Positions 1 to 6,600 of a DNA stretch of 6,808 bases are shown here, one piece after another. Position 1 is the stretch's first letter; every line of letters begins with the position of its first letter. The notes beneath the pieces were generated by a model, which did not search any database, was not told the origin of the DNA, and was given only the letters and a program-made list of their open reading frames with translations. The translations under genes and the position numbers were made by a program. The stretch is from an uncultured Bacteroidales bacterium (lineage in GTDB: Bacteria > Bacteroidota > Bacteroidia > Bacteroidales > Paludibacteraceae), in the NCBI GenBank assembly GCA_946615455.1, contig CAMOHN010000054.1:1-6808 (forward strand), read 5' to 3'.

Positions 1-1
1 C

Positions 2-259
2 GACGAAGACCTGATGGACGCAGCCCGCATTGTGACGGGCGAGAAAGTGAGTGTGGTTGATGTGACCAATGGTGCCCGTCTTGAGACCTATGCCATCCCC
101 GGCAAACGCGGCAGCGGCTGCATCTGTATGAACGGAGCCGCTGCACACCTCATGCACAAGGGCGACATCGTCATCATCATGGCATACGCCCTCATGACAC
201 CCGAAGAGCAAACCGCCTTCCGGCCTGCCATCGTTTTCCCGACCGACAACCGCCTGTGA
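2..259 (+). CDS. panD: Aspartate 1-decarboxylase, 3' part (5' end outside window)
   Basis: PanD is a pyruvoyl-dependent cytoplasmic enzyme that decarboxylates L-aspartate to beta-alanine for pantothenate and CoA synthesis. The frame is open from the first base and encodes the last 85 residues, starting DEDLMDAA. Against E. coli PanD this start corresponds to about Asp29, so the Gly24-Ser25 self-cleavage site that generates the pyruvoyl group lies just upstream, outside the window. Seen here are the TNGxR..TYAI stretch (equivalents of Arg54, Thr57 and Tyr58, which act in catalysis and processing), the NGAAA motif (Asn72 region) and GDIVIIMAYA near the C-terminus. The ATG at 14 is an internal Met and not the start. 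The gene ends 6 nt before tgt, so they are probably cotranscribed; panC upstream would be usual but cannot be seen. The C-terminus is short, without the E. coli tail, as I recall for Bacteroidota PanD. Confidence 0.95.
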   Translation, partial: DEDLMDAARIVTGEKVSVVDVTNGARLETYAIPGKRGSGCICMNGAAAHLMHKGDIVIIMAYALMTPEEQTAFRPAIVFPTDNRL

Positions 260-265
260 CCTGCC

Positions 266-1396
266 GTGTTTTTCGACCTGCAACATACCGACCCGCATAG
301 CCAAGCACGCGCAGGTGTCGTACACACCGACCACGGAGACATCTTGACCCCCATCTTCATGCCCGTGGGTACCGACGGAACAGTCAAGTGTATCCACCAG
401 CACGAACTTCGCGACGACATCCATGCCCAAATCATCTTGGGCAACACCTACCATCTCTACCTCAGACCGGGTACAGACATCCTCTACAAAGCAGGCGGAC
501 TGCACCGCTTCGAGAAGTGGAACCGCCCCATCCTGACCGACTCCGGAGGTTATCAGGTCTTCTCTCTGACCGAATTGAGAAAAATGACCGAAGAGGGTGT
601 ACATTTTTCGTCACACATTGACGGACGCAAACTCTTTTTCACACCGGAGAGCGTCATGGACATCGAACGACTCATCGGCGCAGACATCATGATGGCTTTC
701 GACGAGTGCTGCCCCGGCACTGCCGACCGAGCCTATGCCAAAGCCAGCATGGAGCGAACACACCGCTGGTTAGACCGCTGCATACAACGCTTTGATTCTA
801 CACCCGACCTCTATGACTACCGACAACACCTCTTCCCCATTGTTCAAGGCTGTGTCTATCCGGATCTTAGGCAAGAAGCAGCCAAAAGACTACGTGATCT
901 GGACCGTGACGGCTATGCCATAGGCGGACTGGCCGTGGGAGAACCCACCGAAAAGATGTATGACATGATTGAGGTGGTCAATGATATCCTACCCCAAAAC
1001 AAACCCCGCTACCTCATGGGCGTGGGCACGCCGTGGAATATCCTTGAAGCCATCGAGCGCGGTGTGGACATGTTCGACTGCGTCATGCCTACCCGAAACG
1101 GACGCAACGGCATGATTTTCACCATCAACGGTGTCATGAACATGCGCAACCTCAAGTGGGCGGACGACTTTACCGAACTGGATCCGGACGGCACATGCTT
1201 TGTCGATCACGACTATTCGCGAGCCTATGTGCGCCACCTCGTGCAAGCCAAAGAGGGGTTAGGACTGCAAATATTGAGTCTGCACAACCTCACCTTCTAT
1301 CTGCACCTCGTCACCATGGCAAGGCAACACATACTTGCCGGTGACTTCAAGACTTGGAAAGACGCACTGGTTCCACAACTACAACAGCGACTATGA
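266..1396 (+). CDS. tgt: tRNA-guanine(34) transglycosylase (queuine/preQ1 tRNA-ribosyltransferase), zinc-site variant
   Basis: Tgt exchanges guanine 34 in the anticodon of GUN tRNAs (Asp, Asn, His, Tyr) for preQ1, the base-exchange step of queuosine synthesis. The protein is 376 residues, a usual length, and TIM-barrel motifs run throughout. Visible are TDSGGYQVF with general acid/base Asp92, FDECCPG around residue 145 with the bacterial preQ1-type Cys, GGLAVGEP, and MFDCVMPTRNGRNG with nucleophile Asp271. The start is GTG at 266 (VFFDLQHTDP), because family alignment begins exactly here; no Shine-Dalgarno precedes it, as is normal in Bacteroidota. The oddity is at the zinc site: the family CxCxxC...H reads Gly309-x-Cys311-x-x-Asp314...His340. 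The spacing from Asp314 to His340 (26 residues) equals that from the third Cys to His in E. coli, so the site is aligned but two Cys ligands are replaced. From memory, other Bacteroidota Tgt proteins share this loss. The stop overlaps the next gene. Confidence 0.96.
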   Translation: MFFDLQHTDPHSQARAGVVHTDHGDILTPIFMPVGTDGTVKCIHQHELRDDIHAQIILGNTYHLYLRPGTDILYKAGGLHRFEKWNRPILTDSGGYQVFSLTELRKMTEEGVHFSSHIDGRKLFFTPESVMDIERLIGADIMMAFDECCPGTADRAYAKASMERTHRWLDRCIQRFDSTPDLYDYRQHLFPIVQGCVYPDLRQEAAKRLRDLDRDGYAIGGLAVGEPTEKMYDMIEVVNDILPQNKPRYLMGVGTPWNILEAIERGVDMFDCVMPTRNGRNGMIFTINGVMNMRNLKWADDFTELDPDGTCFVDHDYSRAYVRHLVQAKEGLGLQILSLHNLTFYLHLVTMARQHILAGDFKTWKDALVPQLQQRL

Positions 1397-2481
1397 AAAG
1401 CCCGCTCACACGCATAGACCGCTATATCATAGGGAAGTTCCTCGGCACTTTCTTCTTCTCCATCATCCTCATCCTGAGCATAGGCATAGCCTTTGACCTG
1501 ACCGAAAAGATGGACGACTTCTATGAGTACCAACTCACAGCCAAAGAGGTCATCATGGAGTATTATATCCACTTCATACCCTACTATATGAACATGTTCA
1601 GCCCCCTGTTCATCTTCATATCCGTCATCTTCTTCACCAGCAAACTGGCAGGCAACAGCGAGATTATCGCTATGCTTGCCTCGGGCATCAGCATGAAGCG
1701 TCTGCTGCGCCCGTATCTGATTGCCGCCACTTTTCTCTTTGTCATGCTCTTTGTGTTGGCGGGGTGGATTATTCCTCCGGCATCAGGCCATTTGCTAACC
1801 TTCCAAGACAAATACATCGAGCGCTTCTCGCAGGAGAACGCCCGCAATGTGCAAATGGAGGTTCAACCCGGAACGATCCTATATATCGAGAATTTCCAAC
1901 GCAATAAACAACTGGGGTTTCGCGCTTCATTAGAGCATTTCGAGGGCAAGACCCTGACCATGCGTCTCACAGCCCAACGCATCCAGTACGATTCGCTTTA
2001 CCACTGGCACATGACCGACTATATCAAGCGTGACTTCAATGGGCTGAACGAAACACTCACCCGCGGTTCGCGCTTGGATACAACCATCGCCCTGCTACCC
2101 GACGAGCTGTTTGTCACAGCCATGGATGCCCAGCACATGACCAACCCCGAACTGAAAGCCTATATGGAGCGCCAGCGCCAACGCGGTTCGGGCAACCTGC
2201 AAGCCTTCGAGACCGAGTGGTGGAAACGATTCGCTTCGCCCATCGGAGCGTTCATCATGACACTGTTGGGCTTTACCATGAGTTGCCGCAAAGTGCGCGG
2301 CGGTATGGGAAAGAACCTCGGCATCGGCATCACACTCAGTGCGCTCTACATCCTCTTCTCCACCGTCTCCACCACCTTCTCCGTCAATGGGGTACTATCA
2401 CCTTTCATGGCAGTCTGGGTGCCCAATTTCCTCTTCCTTGCTATCGGCATTGCACTCTATTTCCGCGTACAACGTTCCTGA
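1393..2481 (+). CDS. LptF/LptG (YjgP/YjgQ) family permease of the LPS export ABC transporter
   Basis: This family forms the inner-membrane permease (LptF and LptG with the LptB ATPase) that extracts lipopolysaccharide and feeds it to the periplasmic Lpt bridge. The 362-residue protein has the expected plan. Three N-terminal membrane segments lie near residues 14-34, 58-82 and 106-127. A periplasmic, beta-rich jellyroll-like region spans about 135-275. Three more segments lie near 281-299, 308-330 and 336-357. The stretch NSEIIAMLASGIS (88-100) matches the cytoplasmic coupling-helix region (SELVVMQASG in E. coli LptG) that contacts LptB. I chose ATG 1393 over an upstream in-frame ATG at 1354, because 1354 lies inside tgt and adds a Thr-rich non-family tail, whereas 1393 gives ATGA overlap with the tgt stop and suggests translational coupling. 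Whether it is LptF or LptG cannot be settled from sequence alone; the partner permease is not in the window. Confidence 0.93.
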   Translation: MKSPLTRIDRYIIGKFLGTFFFSIILILSIGIAFDLTEKMDDFYEYQLTAKEVIMEYYIHFIPYYMNMFSPLFIFISVIFFTSKLAGNSEIIAMLASGISMKRLLRPYLIAATFLFVMLFVLAGWIIPPASGHLLTFQDKYIERFSQENARNVQMEVQPGTILYIENFQRNKQLGFRASLEHFEGKTLTMRLTAQRIQYDSLYHWHMTDYIKRDFNGLNETLTRGSRLDTTIALLPDELFVTAMDAQHMTNPELKAYMERQRQRGSGNLQAFETEWWKRFASPIGAFIMTLLGFTMSCRKVRGGMGKNLGIGITLSALYILFSTVSTTFSVNGVLSPFMAVWVPNFLFLAIGIALYFRVQRS

Positions 2482-2507
2482 CATAGGAAGTCTGAACATA
2501 AAAAAAA

Positions 2508-2539
2508 CGGGGAATGGTCTAAACAAAAGCCATTCCCCG
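2508..2539. terminator. Bidirectional intrinsic terminator between convergent genes
   Basis: A perfect 10-bp inverted repeat, CGGGGAATGG (2508-2517) and CCATTCCCCG (2530-2539), encloses a 12-nt loop. Seven A residues precede it at 2501-2507, which give a run of seven U when transcribed from the - strand; CTGTTTT follows on the + strand. The hairpin lies 26 nt after the lptF/G-family stop and 21 nt after the phosphorylase stop. It probably terminates both converging transcripts, more strongly for the - strand because of the uninterrupted U tract. Confidence 0.9.
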
Positions 2540-2560
2540 CTGTTTTATCAAAACCTACTT

Positions 2561-5128
2561 CTACCCAATCCAGCGGACGTAGGCAAAGTCCATACGGTGA
2601 GGCAAAAGGTCGTTCTTGGGATACATACGCAAGCCGAACTTCATACCTCCGGCATAGTCATAGCGGTCCTCTAAACGGAAGGTCATTCGTGAACCATCGG
2701 TTGCCACCAGTTCCAAGGGACGGACAGCATACAACTTGTCGTTGTTGTGCATCGAGGTGCGGATGGCTACCAACTCAATGCCAATGCCGGTATCGTTGAG
2801 GTCGTGTGTATCAATCTCCACTTCCACGCGATGACATTCACCCACCTTGGGCTGACGCTGCAAGTCTTCGCCTTCAATACGAAGCACCTCAATCTCGTCC
2901 CAATGGGCGGCAATGTTCTCCTTCCAGAGAGTCAGCTGACGAGCCATCTTATAGTTGTCGGCCACCATGAGCGCATGACGGCGAGCCAGTTTGTTGTAGA
3001 ACTTGGCAAAATAGTCGTCCATCATACGCTTGGTCGTAAAGCGAGGTGTGATTTCGGTCATCGACTTTTTGATGGTCTGAATCCAGCGCGGCGAATACCC
3101 TTTATCATTTTTGTCGTAATACATGGGTATGATCTCGTTCTCCAGCATCTGATAGATGGTGGCGGCATCCAACTGGTCTTGGTGTGCTTGGTTCTCATAG
3201 GTGCGTTTCTCGGTCAGAGCCCATCCGGCACCGGGTACATAGCCTTCCAGCCACCATCCGTCCAGCACGGAGAAGTTGAGCACACCGTTCATCTGGGCTT
3301 TCTCACCACTGGTACCACTGGCTTCCAACGGACGGGTAGGTGTGTTGAGCCATATATCCACACCGCTGACAAGACGCTTGGCAAGACGCATATCGTAGTT
3401 CTCAAGGAAGATGATCTTACCCATGAACTCGGGCATACGGCTCACCTCGATGATGCGTTTGATCAGCCCTTGCCCTGCACCATCTGCGGGATGTGCCTTA
3501 CCCGTGAAGAGGAATTGCACGGGGTACTCAGGATTGTTAACCAGTTTGCTCAATCGCTCCAAATCATTGAAGAGCAGGTAGGCGCGCTTGTAAGTGGCAA
3601 AACGGCGACCAAAACCGATAATCAGGTTGTTGGCTTTCATGGCATTGACAGCCTTGACAATGCGGGCGGGGTCGACCTGGCTCTTCATCCAATCCTCGCG
3701 GAACTGCTCACGAATGTACTCAATCAGTTTGATTTTCAGGTTCATTCGAGTATTCCAAACCACTTCATCGGGCAGGTCTTTATAGGCACGCCACATCTCA
3801 GGATTGGACTGGTCAAACCACCACTCTTTAGGGAATGTGCGTTTATAGAGAGCTTTCCACTCGCTGGCAGCCCAGGTGGGCATGTGCACACCGTTGGTCA
3901 CATAATCCACATGCAACTCTTCGGGGAAATAGCCTTTCCAGATGGGAGCAAACATTTTCTTGCTCACCTCGCCGTGAAGCCAACTTACGCCGTTAGCCTC
4001 CTGACAGGTGTTGAGGGCAAAGACAGACATAGAAAATTTCTCGTTGTTATCATCAGGGTTCTGTCGTCCCAGCCCGATGAGGTCTTTCCACTCGATACCC
4101 AGTTTGGGGGCATACTCACTCATGTACTTGTAGAACAAGCCTTCCTCAAAATAGTCATGGCCGGCAGGTACGGGAGTGTGGCAAGTGTAGAGACCGCCGG
4201 CGCGAACTACTTCCAACGCCTCGTTGAACGAGAGGTGCTCTTCGTTGACCAAGTCCACCAGTCGTTGCAGACTCATCAGTGCGGCATGACCTTCGTTGCA
4301 ATGATAGACATCTTTCTTGATACCCAGTTTCTTGAGGGCCAACATACCGCCAATACCCAGCAGAATCTCCTGTTTGATTCGGTTCTCCCAGTCGCCTCCA
4401 TAGAGTTGGTGGGTTATCTGGCGGTCCCACTCAGAGTTGAGTTCGTTGTCCGTGTCCAGCAGATAGAGGTTGATACGACCGACTGCCACACGCCACAAAT
4501 AGGCATGCACCATGCGCTCGGGATAGGGCACATCAATAATCATGGGTTGTCCGTCCTTATCTTTGACCTGTTCAAGAGGCAGGTTGTTGAAGTTCTGCGC
4601 CTCATAGTCAGCAATCTGCTGACCGTCCGGCGACAGTTTCTGCGTGAAATAGCCGTAACGATAGAGGAAACCGATGGCAGTCATATCCACATTGCAGTCG
4701 CTCGCCTCTTTGAGGTAGTCGCCTGCTAGAATGCCCAAACCACCGGAATAAATCTTGAGGATATGGGTCAGACCATACTCCATAGAAAAATAGGCAACAC
4801 TGGGCTTTTTCTTGTCGCACGGGGTGTCCATGTATGCGCGAAAAGCGGCGTAAGTGTTGTCTAATTGTTCCATGAAATGTTTGTCGGCCGCCAGTTCCAT
4901 CATCTTGTCATAGCCGATGATGTTGAGCAACATAACGGGATTCGACTGGGCGCGATGCCATGCTTCCAAGTCAATATAACGGAATATATTCTTGGCATCA
5001 CTATTCCAAACCCACCACAGGTTATAGGCAATCTCTTGCAGTTTCTTCAAACTCTCGGGCAGGTTGGCATGTACCATCACCTCTTTCCATACAGGTTGAT
5101 TGGCACTACTAACTTTAATTTTAGTCAT
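2561..5128 (-). CDS. glgP: Alpha-glucan (glycogen/maltodextrin) phosphorylase, GT35 family
   Basis: This PLP-dependent cytoplasmic enzyme releases glucose-1-phosphate from alpha-1,4-glucans by phosphorolysis. The 855 residues fit the bacterial subgroup with an N-terminal DUF3417-type region (about 10-110, including NLWWVWN at 36-42). The catalytic core follows: AYFSMEYGL (112-120), YSGGLGILAGD (127-137), CNEGHAAL (277-284), CHTPVPAGHD (316-325), GFGRRFATYKR (505-515) and KAHPADG (544-550). The cofactor site is EASGTSGEK, with Lys610 as the expected PLP Schiff-base lysine, followed by SVLDGWW. Glu609 sits where many relatives have Met; I recall the same in other Bacteroidota. The C-terminal ~110 residues form a beta-rich tail ending VRWIG. 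ATG 5128 (MTKIKVSS) is preferred to 5185, which would add 19 residues of AT-rich leader (SRFFCKKDNP...) unlike the family and lie at the predicted -7 box. It has its own promoter at 5183-5214 and is monocistronic here. Confidence 0.95.
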   Translation of the reverse strand: MTKIKVSSANQPVWKEVMVHANLPESLKKLQEIAYNLWWVWNSDAKNIFRYIDLEAWHRAQSNPVMLLNIIGYDKMMELAADKHFMEQLDNTYAAFRAYMDTPCDKKKPSVAYFSMEYGLTHILKIYSGGLGILAGDYLKEASDCNVDMTAIGFLYRYGYFTQKLSPDGQQIADYEAQNFNNLPLEQVKDKDGQPMIIDVPYPERMVHAYLWRVAVGRINLYLLDTDNELNSEWDRQITHQLYGGDWENRIKQEILLGIGGMLALKKLGIKKDVYHCNEGHAALMSLQRLVDLVNEEHLSFNEALEVVRAGGLYTCHTPVPAGHDYFEEGLFYKYMSEYAPKLGIEWKDLIGLGRQNPDDNNEKFSMSVFALNTCQEANGVSWLHGEVSKKMFAPIWKGYFPEELHVDYVTNGVHMPTWAASEWKALYKRTFPKEWWFDQSNPEMWRAYKDLPDEVVWNTRMNLKIKLIEYIREQFREDWMKSQVDPARIVKAVNAMKANNLIIGFGRRFATYKRAYLLFNDLERLSKLVNNPEYPVQFLFTGKAHPADGAGQGLIKRIIEVSRMPEFMGKIIFLENYDMRLAKRLVSGVDIWLNTPTRPLEASGTSGEKAQMNGVLNFSVLDGWWLEGYVPGAGWALTEKRTYENQAHQDQLDAATIYQMLENEIIPMYYDKNDKGYSPRWIQTIKKSMTEITPRFTTKRMMDDYFAKFYNKLARRHALMVADNYKMARQLTLWKENIAAHWDEIEVLRIEGEDLQRQPKVGECHRVEVEIDTHDLNDTGIGIELVAIRTSMHNNDKLYAVRPLELVATDGSRMTFRLEDRYDYAGGMKFGLRMYPKNDLLPHRMDFAYVRWIG

Positions 5129-5161
5129 AAAAAAATAGAATGTATATATGTAGGGATTATC

Positions 5162-5175
5162 TTTTTTGCAAAAAA
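5162..5175. repeat. 14-bp perfect palindrome in phosphorylase leader
   Basis: TTTTTTGCAAAAAA is its own reverse complement and lies immediately downstream of the predicted - strand transcription start, inside the otherwise AT-rich leader. It could be an operator or merely part of the AT-rich translation-initiation region typical of Bacteroidota. A run of A and T makes chance occurrence fairly likely, so no function is assigned. Confidence 0.4.
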
Positions 5176-5182
5176 AACGCGA

Positions 5183-5214
5183 CAAAGGTAGGCGAAAAAT
5201 TGGTTACACCCAAA
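5183..5214 (-). promoter_or_regulatory. Bacteroidota-type promoter for the phosphorylase gene
   Basis: On the - strand there is TTTG (the + strand CAAA at 5211-5214), a 20-nt spacer, and TACCTTTG (5190-5183). This matches the Bacteroidota primary sigma factor consensus TTTG-N19-21-TAnnTTTG exactly. Transcription would start near 5174-5178, giving an AT-rich leader of about 50 nt before ATG 5128 with no Shine-Dalgarno. The box positions are direct observation; promoter activity and the start point are inferred. Confidence 0.75.
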
Positions 5215-5230
5215 TTTATCTGTACATTTG
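5199..5230 (+). promoter_or_regulatory. Bacteroidota-type promoter for the RNase gene
   Basis: ATTG (5199-5202, one mismatch to TTTG), a 20-nt spacer and TACATTTG (5223-5230, full match to TAnnTTTG) form a promoter on the + strand. It interleaves with the divergent - strand promoter, so that each -33 element lies between the two elements of the other. Transcription would start around 5235-5239, a few nucleotides or less before ATG 5240, implying a very short or absent leader. The boxes are seen; use in the cell is inferred. Confidence 0.65.
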
Positions 5231-5239
5231 CGGCGAAAT

Positions 5240-6595
5240 ATGATTTCTGCAGCAGAAATACTCCGTCGTCGGGACTTCCGTGATGTACTGACTTTCACCA
5301 TCGATCCGGCTCAGGCAAAGGACTTTGACGATGCATTGTCGTTTGAGTCACTGCCGGAAGGTTTGTTCCGTATCGGTGTGCACATAGCCGATGTGACACA
5401 CTATGTCACCCCCGGGGACGAGGATGACAAACAGGCCTATGACAAGGGCACCAGCGTCTATTATCCCGACCATGTCGATCCGATGCTGCCCGAGCGGTTG
5501 AGCAATTTCTTGTGCTCGCTCCGTCCCGATGAGGACAAACTCTGCATGTCCGTTGTTTTCACCATGAATGGCGAAGCCGAGGTGCTCCGCGCCAAAGTGT
5601 GCCGCACGGTCATCCGTTCCAACTACCGCCTCACCTACGAGCAGGCTCAACAACATATAGACGCTCCCGAAGACAATAACCCGTTAGCCGAGGCTCTGCA
5701 ACGGCTCCATCAGATGGCATTGCGTCTTCGATCACAGCGTATGCGCAACGGCGCATTGGACATTGAGCAGGACGAGATACACTTTGTCATGGACGAGTCG
5801 GGCGAACCGACCGATGTCTATTTTACTGCTCCCATCCCCGCCAATCACCTCATCGAAGAATTCATGTTGCTTGCCAACCGCACGGTTGCCGAACAGATGA
5901 GCCGGACGGGCAAACCGATGGTCTATCGGGTACACGACAAACCCAATGAAGAGAAGTTGGAGACCCTCACCCGCTTCAAGAAACGCATGGGGGACAACTT
6001 GCCGCAAAGCACGCTGGACATGCTGACCGTCCGCGCCATGGCAAAGGCGGTTTATTCGCCCGACAACATCGGACACTATGGACTGGCTTTTGACTATTAC
6101 ACCCACTTCACATCGCCCATTCGCCGCTACCCGGATATGATAGTTCACCGTCTGGTTAGCCGCTACCTGTTGGGCGAGCGACACCGCATAGGCTGCGACG
6201 ACTTAAAAGAAGCCTGCCGGCACTGCTCGGAACAGGAACAAGCTGCCACCGTTGCCGAACGCGATGCCATCAAGCAGATGCAAGCCCGCTGGATTGCCCG
6301 ACACATAGGCGAAGAGTACGATGGCTATATATCCGGCGTGACCGACTTCGGACTGTTCGTCACTCTCAACGAGAGCCACTGCGACGGACTGATTCACATC
6401 CGCACACTCTACCCCGGTCGTTTTCTGGACTACGACGAAAAGAACTGCTGCCTTCGTGTCCACCCATCCAAACATGAAAAAGGCAAAGGCAACAGCATCG
6501 TCCTCACCCTCGGTGACCGCGTGCGTGTTAAAGTGGTCAGAGCCGATGCCTTGTTGCGGCAGATTGATTATGAACTGGTTGAACGATATTCCTAA
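5240..6595 (+). CDS. RNase II/R-family 3'-5' exoribonuclease lacking N-terminal cold-shock domains
   Basis: RNB-family enzymes degrade RNA processively from the 3' end in the cytoplasm. All four metal-binding aspartates are present in TIDPAQAKDFDDA: Asp22, Asp28, Asp30 and Asp31. They correspond without gaps to E. coli RNase R Asp272, 278, 280 and 281, and Tyr74 to its Tyr324. Further RNB motifs are ERLSNFLCSLRPDED (85-99), IPANHLIEEFMLLAN (199-213), VYRVHDKPNEEKL (228-240) and THFTSPIRRYPD (288-299, with the RNase II Arg500 equivalent at 295). An S1 domain fills about 357-448 (YDGYISGVTDFGLFV). At 451 residues it is far shorter than RNase R (usually 700-800): the whole region before RNB is absent, and about 25 residues are missing after Gly251. 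An in-frame TAG at 5189 and the divergent gene rule out an upstream coding N-terminus. ATG 5240 is chosen because TTG 5228 overlaps the -7 box. It may be a compact active paralogue or a decaying copy; the long intact frame favours the former. Confidence 0.9.
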   Translation: MISAAEILRRRDFRDVLTFTIDPAQAKDFDDALSFESLPEGLFRIGVHIADVTHYVTPGDEDDKQAYDKGTSVYYPDHVDPMLPERLSNFLCSLRPDEDKLCMSVVFTMNGEAEVLRAKVCRTVIRSNYRLTYEQAQQHIDAPEDNNPLAEALQRLHQMALRLRSQRMRNGALDIEQDEIHFVMDESGEPTDVYFTAPIPANHLIEEFMLLANRTVAEQMSRTGKPMVYRVHDKPNEEKLETLTRFKKRMGDNLPQSTLDMLTVRAMAKAVYSPDNIGHYGLAFDYYTHFTSPIRRYPDMIVHRLVSRYLLGERHRIGCDDLKEACRHCSEQEQAATVAERDAIKQMQARWIARHIGEEYDGYISGVTDFGLFVTLNESHCDGLIHIRTLYPGRFLDYDEKNCCLRVHPSKHEKGKGNSIVLTLGDRVRVKVVRADALLRQIDYELVERYS

Positions 6596-6600
6596 CCCCT

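Noticed and set aside
88..447. 119-codon - strand frame across panD and tgt
   Set aside because: It is antisense to two recognised genes, its translation is low in family-like character, and no promoter was seen.
1354..1392. Upstream ATG extending the LptF/G-family protein by 13 residues
   Set aside because: It lies inside tgt and adds a Thr/Arg-rich segment atypical of the family; ATG 1393 gives the common ATGA overlap and a normal N-terminus.
2482..2560. Possible small RNA or small gene in the convergent gap
   Set aside because: The 79-nt gap is fully explained by the bidirectional terminator; no reading frame or extra structure was seen.
2747..4729. A 660-codon open frame on the + strand inside the phosphorylase gene
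   Set aside because: It lies wholly antisense to a clearly recognised 855-residue enzyme. Its translation shows no family motif, and the lack of stops follows from codon choice in the real gene. Its length is striking, but nothing else supports expression.
5129..5185. 19-residue N-terminal extension of the phosphorylase from ATG 5185
   Set aside because: That start falls in the predicted -7 box, so the transcript would not include it. The added residues are Phe/Tyr/Lys-rich leader sequence without family similarity; MTKIKVSS at 5128 fits the known N-terminus.
5228..5239. TTG start giving four more residues on the RNase
   Set aside because: It overlaps the -7 promoter element and the ATG at 5240 is better; the extra residues add no domain.
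5732..6184. 150-codon - strand frame inside the RNase gene (and a similar one at 5348-5656)
   Set aside because: These are antisense shadows of the RNB-coding frame, with no recognisable motif or promoter.
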